In this document: one piece after another, positions 37,091 through 45,959 of the stretch
Numbering within the stretch: the stretch's first letter is position 1
How the letters are laid out: every line of letters begins with the position of its first letter
Assembly: GCF_018860385.1 (NCBI RefSeq)
Contig: NZ_JAHKPH010000014.1
Coordinates: 468,487 to 532,486, forward strand
Source: Reinekea forsetii
GTDB taxonomy: Bacteria; Pseudomonadota; Gammaproteobacteria; Pseudomonadales; Natronospirillaceae
DNA: 64,000 bases
Reading direction: 5' to 3'
Made by a program: the position numbers and the translations under genes
Notes under the pieces: model-generated
What the model was told of the DNA's origin: nothing
Database searches by the model: none
The model's input: the letters and a program-made list of their open reading frames with translations, nothing else

Positions 37091-38382
37091 GTTTATCCAC
37101 ACGATTAGCGGCAGCAGACACCTTGTATCAAATGGTCGAGCACGGACGCAGTTTAAATGACCTGATTCCAGCTAACCTAGAAAAACTCGATATTGATCAA
37201 CATCCGTTTTATCAACAGCTGGTCTATGGCGCTACCCGTTATTACTTCGCGCTTGATGAAATTGCCAGCCTGTTGCTCGAAAAGCCCATCAAAGAAAAAG
37301 AACGCTTGGTTCATATGTTGCTACTGGTGGGTGTATACCAATTGTGGAAACTAGAAGTGGCTGATCACGCTGCCTTGAATGAAACCGTGCAAGCGGCGGT
37401 CGATAGCAAAAAGCAATGGGCCAAACCCTTGTTAAACGCTACCTTAAGGCGTTTTCAGCGTGAAAAAGAGCAAATTACCGCCGATCTTCGTCGAAAAGAC
37501 TCTTTTCCAGGTTGGTTGAATAAGCGTTTGCGCAAAGCCTACCCTGATCACTGGCAAGACATTTGTCAGCAATCTAACCAACTTGGTCCAATGACGTTAC
37601 GCGTTAATCAGCGTCACCACACTCGCGATGCTTGGCTAGCTTTAGCCGATGAACAAGGGCTTGAATGCCAAGCCACCGAATATTCACCGGTGGGAATTCA
37701 CTTAGCTGCCCCAGCACCCGTGTTTGCTTTGCCAGGCTTTGAGCAAGGGCTAGTTTCGGTTCAAGATGAAGCGGCGCAAATGTGTGCCACGCTGCTGAAC
37801 GTGCAAGACGGTGAAAAAGTATTGGACGCTTGTGCCGCGCCCGGAGGCAAAACCGGCCACTTGTTAGAATCGGCCAACATAGATTTGATTGCTTTAGATG
37901 TTGATGAACGTCGATTGACCCGCGTTGAAGAAAACTTATCAAGAATCGGCTTGGCAGCGACTCTGACGGCCTGCGATGCTGGTGATTTAGAACAATGGTG
38001 GAATGGCGAAGTTTTTGATGCCGTTTTACTCGATGCGCCCTGTTCAGGCACCGGTGTTATTCGCCGCCACCCCGATATAAAGCTACTTCGTAAATCGGCC
38101 GATATCACCGCGCTGGCCAAAGTGCAGAAAAATTTGCTTGAAAAACTCTGGTCTACAGTAAAGCCGGGCGGGCGGCTGCTCTACGCGACCTGTTCGATTC
38201 TGCCTGACGAAAACAGCGACCAAGTGGTTCAGTTTTTGGCCAATCATGCTGATGCAGAGCTTTTAGCGCTTAATTTAAAAACTGACGTTGCCTGTGAAGC
38301 GGGTGTGCAATGGTTACCGCGGAGCGAAGGACACGATGGTTTCTATTTTGCGTTATTGCATAAAAAAGCCACCGAACAATAG
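37087..38382 (+). CDS. rsmB: 16S rRNA (cytosine-967-C5)-methyltransferase
   Basis: Methylates C967 of 16S rRNA. The 431 residues comprise an N-terminal NusB-like helical domain and a Rossmann methyltransferase domain with CAAPGGKTGH (SAM site), DAPCSGTG and ATCSILPDEN, the latter two carrying the two catalytic cysteines of m5C enzymes. It overlaps fmt by four bases (ATGA). The trkA gene follows after 89 bases, in the order conserved in Pseudomonas. Confidence 0.97.
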   Translation: MSLSTRLAAADTLYQMVEHGRSLNDLIPANLEKLDIDQHPFYQQLVYGATRYYFALDEIASLLLEKPIKEKERLVHMLLLVGVYQLWKLEVADHAALNETVQAAVDSKKQWAKPLLNATLRRFQREKEQITADLRRKDSFPGWLNKRLRKAYPDHWQDICQQSNQLGPMTLRVNQRHHTRDAWLALADEQGLECQATEYSPVGIHLAAPAPVFALPGFEQGLVSVQDEAAQMCATLLNVQDGEKVLDACAAPGGKTGHLLESANIDLIALDVDERRLTRVEENLSRIGLAATLTACDAGDLEQWWNGEVFDAVLLDAPCSGTGVIRRHPDIKLLRKSADITALAKVQKNLLEKLWSTVKPGGRLLYATCSILPDENSDQVVQFLANHADAELLALNLKTDVACEAGVQWLPRSEGHDGFYFALLHKKATEQ

Positions 38383-38471
38383 TCGAAAGAATTGAAAACA
38401 GAGTACTATAGTTAGAGTGCAGTTCTTAAGCTGCGTAAACGTAAAAGTCATTAACGAATGGGTGTGCTGCG

Positions 38472-39848
38472 TTGAAGATTATTTTGTTAGGAGCGGGTCA
38501 AGTTGGTGGTAACTTAGCCGAGAACCTCGCTTCTGAAGAAAACGATATTACCGTAGTTGATACCGACGGTAAGCGATTGCGAGACTTACAAGATCGGCTC
38601 GATATTCGAACCGTCAATGGCTTGGCCTCGTTACCCGATGTATTAAAGCAAGCCGGTGCCGAAGACGCTGACATGCTGATCGCAGTTACGAACAGCGATG
38701 AAGTCAACATGATTGCATGTCAGGTGGCTTTCACCCTGTACCGGACGCCCATGAAGATCGCTCGTATTCGCAACCCGCAATACATTCGTGAAGGCGACCG
38801 TCTGTTCAAGCAAGAGCATGTTCCGATCGATGTGCTTATCTCGCCAGAGCTGTTGGTGACCAACTACATTCAAAGGTTAATTGAAACACCTGGTGCATTG
38901 CAGGTGCTCGATTTTGCGCAAGGACAGTTGCAGTTAGTGGCCGTTAAAGCCGTTCATGGTGGTCTATTGGTGGGTCAAGAGCTTCGGTTTTTAAAGCACC
39001 ACATGCCGTCAATTGAAACGCGAGTTGCTGCTATTTTCCGAAAAGGCCGCGCCATTACTCCGCAAGGCTCAACCGTTATTGAAGCCGATGATGAAATTTT
39101 CTTCATTGCGGGAAAAGCCGATATTAACGCTGTCATGAGTGAGTTGCGTCGTAAAGAAAGCAACTACAAGCGCATCATGATAGCCGGTGGCGGCAATATT
39201 GGTTACAGCCTTGCTAAAACCCTAGAAAGCCGATACTCGGTTAAACTTATCGAACGCAATGAAGAGCGCGCCGACTGGTTAAGTAACCATTTAACGCAAG
39301 CCATCGTGCTGAACTCCGATGCGTCGGATCAAGATTTAATGCTCGATGAAAACATTGAAGACATCGATATTTTCTTATCGCTAACCGATGACGACGAAGT
39401 AAACATCATGGCCTCAATGCTGGCAAAACGCTTAGGCGCGCGCAAAGTGATGACGCTAATTAACAACACCGCTTATGTTGATCTTGTTCAAGGGGGTGAT
39501 ATTGATATTGCGATTTCACCTTCTCAAACCACCATTGGTAGTTTGCTGACGCACGTAAGACGCGGCGATATTGTGAATGTGTATTCATTGCGTCGTGGCG
39601 CGGCTGAAGCCATTGAAGCTGTCGCCCATGGCGATGAACGTTCTTCGAAAGTTGTTGGCCGCAGCATTGAAGACATCGACTTACCCGAAGGCTGCACCAT
39701 TGGGGCGATCGTTCGAAAAGACCAAGTGATTATCGCGCATGATCATACGGTTATTGAATCGGGCGACCACGTAATTTTGTTCCTCATAGATAAGCGCCGT
39801 ACCGTTGATGTAGAGCGTTTGTTTCAGGTTGGCTTTACTTTCTTTTAA
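38472..39848 (+). CDS. trkA: Trk potassium uptake regulatory subunit TrkA
   Basis: Cytoplasmic NAD-binding gating subunit for the TrkH channel. The 458 residues equal the E. coli protein. Two RCK repeats are seen, each with a Rossmann GxGxxG ([11 protein letters not shown] at the N-terminus and [11 protein letters not shown] near residue 238). The start is TTG; the family N-terminus MKIILLGAG in register supports it, although the ribosome site is poor. trkH follows after 15 bases. Confidence 0.96.
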   Translation: MKIILLGAGQVGGNLAENLASEENDITVVDTDGKRLRDLQDRLDIRTVNGLASLPDVLKQAGAEDADMLIAVTNSDEVNMIACQVAFTLYRTPMKIARIRNPQYIREGDRLFKQEHVPIDVLISPELLVTNYIQRLIETPGALQVLDFAQGQLQLVAVKAVHGGLLVGQELRFLKHHMPSIETRVAAIFRKGRAITPQGSTVIEADDEIFFIAGKADINAVMSELRRKESNYKRIMIAGGGNIGYSLAKTLESRYSVKLIERNEERADWLSNHLTQAIVLNSDASDQDLMLDENIEDIDIFLSLTDDDEVNIMASMLAKRLGARKVMTLINNTAYVDLVQGGDIDIAISPSQTTIGSLLTHVRRGDIVNVYSLRRGAAEAIEAVAHGDERSSKVVGRSIEDIDLPEGCTIGAIVRKDQVIIAHDHTVIESGDHVILFLIDKRRTVDVERLFQVGFTFF

Positions 39849-39863
39849 CAGGACCCCTAATTT

Positions 39864-41312
39864 ATGCAGTTTCGCTTGATCATACGAATACTGGGATTGC
39901 TGTTGATGGTATTTAGTTTATCGATGCTACCGTCGGCCGTAGTGTCGTTAATCTATGACGATGGCGCGCATAACGCTTTTGTACTGGGGTTTCTATTAGT
40001 CCTCTGTGCGGGCTTTATCATGTGGTATCCAGTACGAAACCGCCGCAAAGAACTGCGCACCCGAGATGGGTTTTTAATCACAGTTATGTTTTGGGTGGTA
40101 CTCGGCGTGGCCGGTTCTGTACCTCTTTCTTTAGCGCCTTCAGTTGATCTAACCTATACCGATGCCTTTTTTGAGTCATTCAGTGGGCTTACCACGACAG
40201 GCTCTACCGTTATAACGGGAATTGATTCCCTTCCAAAAAGTATCCAGTTTTATCGCCAGCAACTTCAGTGGTTGGGTGGCATGGGTATCGTCGTATTAGC
40301 GGTCGCAGTATTACCTATGCTAGGCATTGGCGGTATGCAGTTATACCGCGCTGAAATTCCTGGACCAATGAAAGACAGTAAGCTCACCCCCAGGATTGCC
40401 GAAACCGCAAAAGCATTGTGGTATATCTACTTAACCTTAACGGTGGTCTGCGCATTAGCCTATTGGCTCGCGGGCATGAGTTTTTTCGATGCAATAGCGC
40501 ACAGCTTTTCGACGGTGGCCATTGGTGGGTTTTCGACCCACGATGCATCGATAGGCTATTTTGACAGCGCCACCATTGAAATGATCGCGATATTGTTCAT
40601 GATTTTATCGTGCGCTAATTTTGGATTGCACTTCGCCGCATGGCACTCAAAATCTATAAGTCATTATTTAAAAGATCCTGAATATCGTTTCTTTTTATTT
40701 ATAGCCTTTGGACTCATGGCGCTGGCATCGTTGGTGTTATGGGGGACCCATACTTACAATTTAAGTGATTCGGCACGCTATGGAATGTTTGTATCCGTTA
40801 GCCTGTTAACAACAACAGGGTACGGCACGGCTGATTTTTCAACCTGGCCATTATTCTTACCTTTTTTACTTTTCATGGCATCTTTTGTGGGCGGTTCCGC
40901 CGGCTCAACCGCCGGTGGCATGAAAGCCATTCGCGTATTACTGATACTGAAGCAAGGCATGCGTGAGGTGAAACGACTTATACATCCTACTGGTGTGTTC
41001 CCCGTTAAAATCGGCAAGCGGCCAGTGAGTAACCGAGTGGTAGAATCGGTCTGGGGCTTTTTTAGCGTTTACATTATGGCTTACGCACTGATATTTTTTG
41101 GCTTGCTTGCCACGGGTCTCGATTTCGAAACAACTTGGTCTGCAGTAGGTTCTTCGTTAAATAACTTAGGTCCTGGCTTAGGCGAAGTGGCTTTAAACTA
41201 CGGCTCAATCCCCGATACGGCAAAATGGTTGCTATGCTTTGCCATGCTGTTAGGGAGACTCGAAATATTCACCTTGTTGGTGATATTAACGCCTCAGTAT
41301 TGGCGAAAGTAA
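39864..41312 (+). CDS. trkH: Trk potassium channel subunit TrkH
   Basis: Inner membrane K+ channel, 482 residues, with four repeats of the helix-P-loop-helix unit. Selectivity-filter-like loops are seen in GLTTTGSTV, TVAIGGFSTHD and TTTGYGTAD. GGSAGSTAGGMK is the conserved cytoplasmic hinge. It forms the uptake system with TrkA immediately upstream. Confidence 0.96.
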   Translation: MQFRLIIRILGLLLMVFSLSMLPSAVVSLIYDDGAHNAFVLGFLLVLCAGFIMWYPVRNRRKELRTRDGFLITVMFWVVLGVAGSVPLSLAPSVDLTYTDAFFESFSGLTTTGSTVITGIDSLPKSIQFYRQQLQWLGGMGIVVLAVAVLPMLGIGGMQLYRAEIPGPMKDSKLTPRIAETAKALWYIYLTLTVVCALAYWLAGMSFFDAIAHSFSTVAIGGFSTHDASIGYFDSATIEMIAILFMILSCANFGLHFAAWHSKSISHYLKDPEYRFFLFIAFGLMALASLVLWGTHTYNLSDSARYGMFVSVSLLTTTGYGTADFSTWPLFLPFLLFMASFVGGSAGSTAGGMKAIRVLLILKQGMREVKRLIHPTGVFPVKIGKRPVSNRVVESVWGFFSVYIMAYALIFFGLLATGLDFETTWSAVGSSLNNLGPGLGEVALNYGSIPDTAKWLLCFAMLLGRLEIFTLLVILTPQYWRK

Positions 41313-41376
41313 TCGTTTCGTGCGTTTTTATCGAAATACGCCTATTCTAAATTTTTAAGCTGTAAGCGAGATTGAT

Positions 41377-41811
41377 ATGGCTAAATACACATTAAAAACA
41401 CAACCTACATCGGAATCTATAGAAACCTATCTTAGCGCAATTGAAGACGAATCGCGTCAAGCTGACTGCCGCAAAATTATAGAGATAATGAGTGAAGAAA
41501 GCGGCTGTGAACCGGTAATGTGGGGCACCATTGTGGGCTTTGGCAAATATCATTACAAATACAAAACCGGTCATGAAGGCGATTTTATGCGTGCGGGTTT
41601 TTCGAGCCGCAAGAGCAACATTTCGTTATATATCATGGCAGGCTTCGATGCCTACCCCGATTTAATGTCTAAGCTGGGCAAGTTCAAAACGGGTAAATCA
41701 TGTTTGTACGTTAAGAAGCTTGAAGATGTCGATATCGATGTCTTACGCCGCTTAATTAGAGAATCGTTAGACTTTATGGAAGCGACCTACGGGCCAGAAG
41801 AGAGTCATTAG
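41377..41811 (+). CDS. DUF1801 family protein
   Basis: A 144-residue soluble protein of the DUF1801/YdhG-like family, with GTIVGFGKYHYKYK and GKSCLYVKKLEDVD as recognisable parts. Function is unknown. It starts 64 bases after trkH on the same strand and may be a separate unit. A stem of 9 bp (41826-41834 with 41848-41856), lacking a T-tract, lies between it and the convergent binding-protein gene. Confidence 0.8.
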   Translation: MAKYTLKTQPTSESIETYLSAIEDESRQADCRKIIEIMSEESGCEPVMWGTIVGFGKYHYKYKTGHEGDFMRAGFSSRKSNISLYIMAGFDAYPDLMSKLGKFKTGKSCLYVKKLEDVDIDVLRRLIRESLDFMEATYGPEESH

Positions 41812-41825
41812 CTTATAAGGAGCAT

Positions 41826-41856
41826 TGCCCTAAACCCAGTTCAGGCATTTAGGGCA
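41826..41856. terminator. Hairpin between converging genes
   Basis: A perfect 9-bp stem (TGCCCTAAA with TTTAGGGCA, 13-base loop) placed midway between the stop of the DUF1801 gene and the stop of the periplasmic binding-protein gene. There is no T-run on either strand, so its role as a terminator is only suggested by position. Confidence 0.4.
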
Positions 41857-41869
41857 GGTGATTAGTTGA

Positions 41870-42637
41870 TTATTCGCCGTAAATATCAAAGTTGAAATAT
41901 TTATCCGCAATTTTATCGTAAGTGCCATTCGCCCGAATGGCTGCGATGGCCGCATTAAATTTATCCGCTAATTCTTTGTCGCGCTTACGCAATGCTAAGG
42001 CTGTACCTTTCCCGATATAGGCTTCATCGGTGACAGGTTTGCCAACAAATTCAAACGCCTTACCGTCTTCGGTATTTAAAAAACTGAGCGCAAGCTGATC
42101 TGAATTAGCGAAAACCAAATCCAGGCGGCCACTGACCAGCTCCATATAAACTTCACTTTGACCATCGTAACGTAAAATATTGACCGCTTTGCCGAAGGTG
42201 TCTGAAATATAGGCATCGTGAATGGTGCCACGTTGTACGCCAATATTTAGCCCTTTTAAACCTTCTGGACTGATATTAAAGTTACGGTCACTGCGACCCG
42301 CAAATTGAGCGGGTGTTTTATAGTAGCGATCCGTAAAGAGTACTCTTTTTTCTCGCTCTTCTGTTATTCGCATAGACGCCATGATGACATCAATTTTACG
42401 AGACAATAAGCCTGGTATTAATCCGTCCCATCCCATCGAGACCCACTCGCAATCGAGCTTTGCTTCAGCGCATAAGGCATCTGCGATTTCAATGTCAAAA
42501 CCAACCGGTACCTGTTGCTCGTTTTTATAGTTAAAAGGAGGGTAGGTGAAATCGGACCCTAATTTAACAGTTTCTGCAAAAAGGCTTGCACTGATGCAAG
42601 TAGCGGCTAACCCTAAAACGGTTACTAATTTTTTCAT
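41870..42637 (-). CDS. Periplasmic amino acid-binding protein (Lys/Arg/Orn/His type)
   Basis: A 255-residue ABC-type solute-binding protein of family 3, with a signal peptide (MKKLVTVLGLAATCISASLFA). VKLGSDFTYPPFNYKNEQ and VGFDIEIADALC are typical of cationic amino acid binders such as ArgT/HisJ. No permease or ATPase gene is adjacent. Its start overlaps the stop of the hisC-like gene by four bases (ATGA), so it is translated in coupling with an aminotransferase. Confidence 0.9.
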   Translation of the reverse strand: MKKLVTVLGLAATCISASLFAETVKLGSDFTYPPFNYKNEQQVPVGFDIEIADALCAEAKLDCEWVSMGWDGLIPGLLSRKIDVIMASMRITEEREKRVLFTDRYYKTPAQFAGRSDRNFNISPEGLKGLNIGVQRGTIHDAYISDTFGKAVNILRYDGQSEVYMELVSGRLDLVFANSDQLALSFLNTEDGKAFEFVGKPVTDEAYIGKGTALALRKRDKELADKFNAAIAAIRANGTYDKIADKYFNFDIYGE

Positions 42638-43707
42638 ACGGCATCTCTCACTTTGTTATTAAGGGCCAAAAGTATTTCGGCCATGCTTTTTTCTGAGCCA
42701 ATGGTAATGCGCACGCAATCTTGCAGCGCAGGTTCGTGACTTTGATTGCGCGTGACAATGCCCTGCGCAATCAAAAGATCAAAAGGGTTAATGTTGGGTT
42801 TAAAGCGCACCAGTACGAAATTGGTCGCACTTGGGTATAAGGCTTCTATTAAACCGGTTTGTATGAGTTGTTCGCAAAAACTCACTTTTATCCGATTTAA
42901 ATTTGCAACACCTTGGCGCATGATTTCTGTGTTTATAGGCTTTAAAGCGGCAATGGCGATGTCAGCGCATGGATCCGGGATCGGGTAAGGAGCGATTAAT
43001 TTGCGCAGTGCATCAATAATCGTGCAATGTCCCAAAACAAAGCCAACGCGCGCGGCTGCTAAACCAAAAGCTTTTGATAAAGTGCGAATGACAACCAAGT
43101 TTGGGTACTGATCTAATAAGGGCAATACAGAATCTTGTTCGCTGTATTCAATATAGGCTTCATCGACGACCACAATGTGCGATTGCCGCGTATGTTCAAG
43201 CAAAAACTGGATGTCGTCTAGGTTGATCAAATTACCGGTTGGGTTATTTGGGGAGCAAATAAAAATAAGTTTAGAGCTCGGTAACTGTTGGTCAATGGTG
43301 ACGAGGTCTAATTGAAAACTATCGGTGAGTGCCGCTTTATGAACGCCAACGTTGGTGGCGGAAGCGCAAATTTCATACATGCCATAGGTGGGTGGGCAAA
43401 CAATAATGTGATCATCACCTGGGGCGCAAAAAGTACGTACTAATAACTCTATCCCTTCATCGGCCCCACGTACGGCTATGCAATCAGCATCGGTACCGCT
43501 AAAAGCCTGGTAGGCATCGGCCAGTTGCTGAGGTTTAAAATCTGGATATCGGTTAAGTGGCGCAAAGCTAGGTTCAGTGGCTAAAGGCTGCTCAAGTTCA
43601 TTAGCATTTAAATATAAATGCCCTTTTGCACCAATGCGTCTTGCCGATTGGTAAGGTATGAGATTTTTTATTGCCTCAGGCAATAATTGTTCAACAAGGT
43701 TATTCAT
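42634..43707 (-). CDS. hisC: Histidinol-phosphate aminotransferase-like enzyme
   Basis: A 357-residue PLP enzyme of fold type I, class I/II. The HisC pattern is visible: CSPNNPTGN, VVDEAYIEYSE and RTLSKAFGLAAARVGF with the PLP lysine. It lies far from any other his gene here and is coupled to a periplasmic binding protein, with a LysR regulator in divergent orientation. It may be the biosynthetic HisC or a paralogue acting on an imported amino acid. Confidence 0.87.
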   Translation of the reverse strand: MNNLVEQLLPEAIKNLIPYQSARRIGAKGHLYLNANELEQPLATEPSFAPLNRYPDFKPQQLADAYQAFSGTDADCIAVRGADEGIELLVRTFCAPGDDHIIVCPPTYGMYEICASATNVGVHKAALTDSFQLDLVTIDQQLPSSKLIFICSPNNPTGNLINLDDIQFLLEHTRQSHIVVVDEAYIEYSEQDSVLPLLDQYPNLVVIRTLSKAFGLAAARVGFVLGHCTIIDALRKLIAPYPIPDPCADIAIAALKPINTEIMRQGVANLNRIKVSFCEQLIQTGLIEALYPSATNFVLVRFKPNINPFDLLIAQGIVTRNQSHEPALQDCVRITIGSEKSMAEILLALNNKVRDAV

Positions 43708-43836
43708 AGTGTACTCAAAACAATACGGGAAATACCGCTTAAATGATCGATATTTAGTTGACTATAGAGAGTCTTAGGTTGATAAAGAATCGAATTATTG
43801 TCATGCTTGCCATGCAATTTAATCATGGCTGAGCCA

Positions 43837-44703
43837 ATGAAACGCTTACCCTCTAGCAAAGCTATGTTGGCTTTTGTTACCACGGCTCAATGCCTGAATA
43901 TTACCCGCGCGGCAGAATCTCTAAACTTGACGCAAGGCGCGATTAGCCGCCAGTTATCTAGCTTTGAACAAGACCTTGGGGTTAAATTATTTAATCGTGA
44001 AGCAAAAGGGTTATCGTTAACGAGTGCAGGCCGGCAACTATTGCCCGAGATAAGCCAAGCGCTACAGAGAATTCAACAAGCTGTCGATCACCTGGCTATC
44101 AATCATCGCCGAATTCGCTTGAAAGCCCCAAGCTGTATTACCTATTGGCTGATGCCAAAGTTGGCCGACTTTCATGGCCGGCACCCAACCTTAGAGGTGG
44201 AGCTCACTTCGACAACCACCCACGATGTTAACTTTTTGACCGAGCAATTTGATGCCGCCATTTGTTACGGACACCGCTCAAATAGCCAAGGAGCCGATAG
44301 GCATTGGTTGCTGGAGGAAGTACTTACACCTATGTGCAGCCCTGAAATAGCCCAAACTCTGGATAACAATGATTTGCTTCACAGCTTTACTGAACATACG
44401 TGGTTGCACGCGAATCAAGAACAAGTCGATTGGCGACTTTGGTTAATCAGAACGGGGCACGAAAGTATTCAAGCCGAACGAAACCAAATATTCGCCACCT
44501 TAGATATGGCCACCAGTGCAGCCGCGAGAGGCTTTGGTATTGTCATAGGGGATATCAATTTGGCCGTTCATGAATTGGAAAGCGGGCGACTTATTACGCC
44601 GTCTCCCATACAGATAACAACCGATAATGGCTACTACTTGCAAATTCCGCAAGATAACCACACCCCAGCCGCAGAAACCCTATTGAAAGATCTATTGCGT
44701 TAA
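43837..44703 (+). CDS. LysR-family transcriptional regulator (GcvA-like)
   Basis: A 288-residue regulator: N-terminal winged HTH (about 5-65, with FVTTAQCLNITRAAESLNLTQGAISRQ as the recognition region) and a C-terminal effector domain. The opening MKRLPSSKAMLAF is typical of GcvA-like members. In-frame alternatives at TTG 43798 and ATG 43825 exist; none has a strong ribosome site. Divergent from hisC over 129 bases, it is likely to regulate the hisC/binding-protein pair. Confidence 0.85.
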   Translation: MKRLPSSKAMLAFVTTAQCLNITRAAESLNLTQGAISRQLSSFEQDLGVKLFNREAKGLSLTSAGRQLLPEISQALQRIQQAVDHLAINHRRIRLKAPSCITYWLMPKLADFHGRHPTLEVELTSTTTHDVNFLTEQFDAAICYGHRSNSQGADRHWLLEEVLTPMCSPEIAQTLDNNDLLHSFTEHTWLHANQEQVDWRLWLIRTGHESIQAERNQIFATLDMATSAAARGFGIVIGDINLAVHELESGRLITPSPIQITTDNGYYLQIPQDNHTPAAETLLKDLLR

Positions 44704-44785
44704 CCAAATAGGAAGCCAAAGGTAGCGAATGCGTGCAACAGCCAACGAAAACCAACAAAAAGGTGACGCAACGCTAAGCGAATAT

Positions 44786-44876
44786 CCGACTAAATTGTAA
44801 AAGGGATTCTGAGCCAAGGATGGCGAAGCATAGCGCACACGGACGTGTTCACAGCGACCTTTTACAATTTAGTTGG
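44786..44876. repeat. Structured inverted-repeat element
   Basis: Two 19-base arms (44786-44804 and 44858-44876) are inverted repeats of each other, 16 bp perfect plus one wobble and two further pairs. The 53-base centre contains its own near-palindrome around CACACGGACGTGTTC. The element lies in the 296-base gap between the LysR gene and glyQ, which holds no gene that I can support. It looks like a dispersed intergenic repeat or small non-autonomous element, but I see only this one copy in the window. Confidence 0.6.
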
Positions 44877-44925
44877 CTCTTTGCGCCACACTCAAACGTC
44901 CCAAACTAAACAATAAAAAACCCGC

Positions 44926-44954
44926 ATGACCACTGGCTTTGCCCTGTGTATAAT
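44926..44954 (+). promoter_or_regulatory. Sigma-70 promoter of glyQS
   Basis: ATGACC (-35, four of six matches) and a perfect TATAAT (-10, 44949-44954) are 17 bases apart. The -10 ends 45 bases before the glyQ GTG start, giving a leader of about 38 bases. Confidence 0.65.
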
Positions 44955-44999
44955 GGCAGACCTTTTGAATTTTAAACTATCGGGCGAACGGACTTTATC

Positions 45000-45959
45000 G
45001 TGACGAAACTAAAATCGGATACACAGACATTTCAGGGCTTAATCCTGACACTGCAAAAATACTGGGCCGACCAAGGCTGCGTAGTTTTACAACCTCTCGA
45101 TATGGAAGTGGGCGCGGGTACCAGCCACCCGGCTACCTTTTTACGTGCGCTCGGGCCAGAAACCTGGAACGCCGCCTATGTGCAACCTTCACGTAGACCG
45201 ACCGATGGCCGTTACGGTGAAAACCCGAACCGCTTGCAGCACTACTATCAGTATCAGGTTGTGTTGAAGCCAAGCCCAGATAACATCCAAGAACTGTACT
45301 TAGGTTCGTTAGAGGCCATTGGCATTGACCCAACCGTGTATGACATTCGCTTTGTGGAAGACAACTGGGAAAACCCAACGTTGGGCGCCTGGGGCTTAGG
45401 TTGGGAAGTGTGGCTCAACGGTATGGAAGTCACTCAGTTTACCTACTTCCAGCAAGTTGGAGGCATTGAATGTTACCCAGTTACCGGCGAGATCACCTAC
45501 GGTTTAGAGCGACTCGCCATGTACGTTCAAGGTGTTGACAGTGTTTACGACCTTATTTGGACGGTTGGGCCCGACGGCACACCGGTTACTTACGGAGATG
45601 TATTCCACCAAAACGAAGTTGAGCAATCGACCTATAATTTCGAGCACGCCAACGTTAAAGAATTGTTTCACCAGTTCGATTACCACGCCGCTGAAGCACA
45701 AATGCTCATAGGCAAAGATTTACCGTTACCCGCGTATGAGCAAATTTTAAAAGCCGGCCATACCTTTAACTTGTTAGACGCGCGTAAAGCTATTTCGGTA
45801 ACCGAACGGCAGCGTTACATTTTGCAAATTCGTACCTTGTCTCGTTCAGTGGCGAAAGGCTATTACGATTCGCGCTTACGATTAGGGTTTCCACAAGCGC
45901 CTGCGGCGTTGCGTGATGAAGTGATTGCAAAAGAACAAGCTCAGGGAGATAAAAAATAA
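45000..45959 (+). CDS. glyQ: Glycyl-tRNA synthetase alpha subunit
   Basis: Catalytic subunit of the bacterial alpha2beta2 glycyl-tRNA synthetase. The 319-residue protein is highly conserved; class II motifs are seen in [24 protein letters not shown] (motif 2-like region, shown in part) and in [22 protein letters not shown]. The start is GTG. The stop overlaps the glyS start (TAATG). Confidence 0.97.
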   Translation: MTKLKSDTQTFQGLILTLQKYWADQGCVVLQPLDMEVGAGTSHPATFLRALGPETWNAAYVQPSRRPTDGRYGENPNRLQHYYQYQVVLKPSPDNIQELYLGSLEAIGIDPTVYDIRFVEDNWENPTLGAWGLGWEVWLNGMEVTQFTYFQQVGGIECYPVTGEITYGLERLAMYVQGVDSVYDLIWTVGPDGTPVTYGDVFHQNEVEQSTYNFEHANVKELFHQFDYHAAEAQMLIGKDLPLPAYEQILKAGHTFNLLDARKAISVTERQRYILQIRTLSRSVAKGYYDSRLRLGFPQAPAALRDEVIAKEQAQGDKK

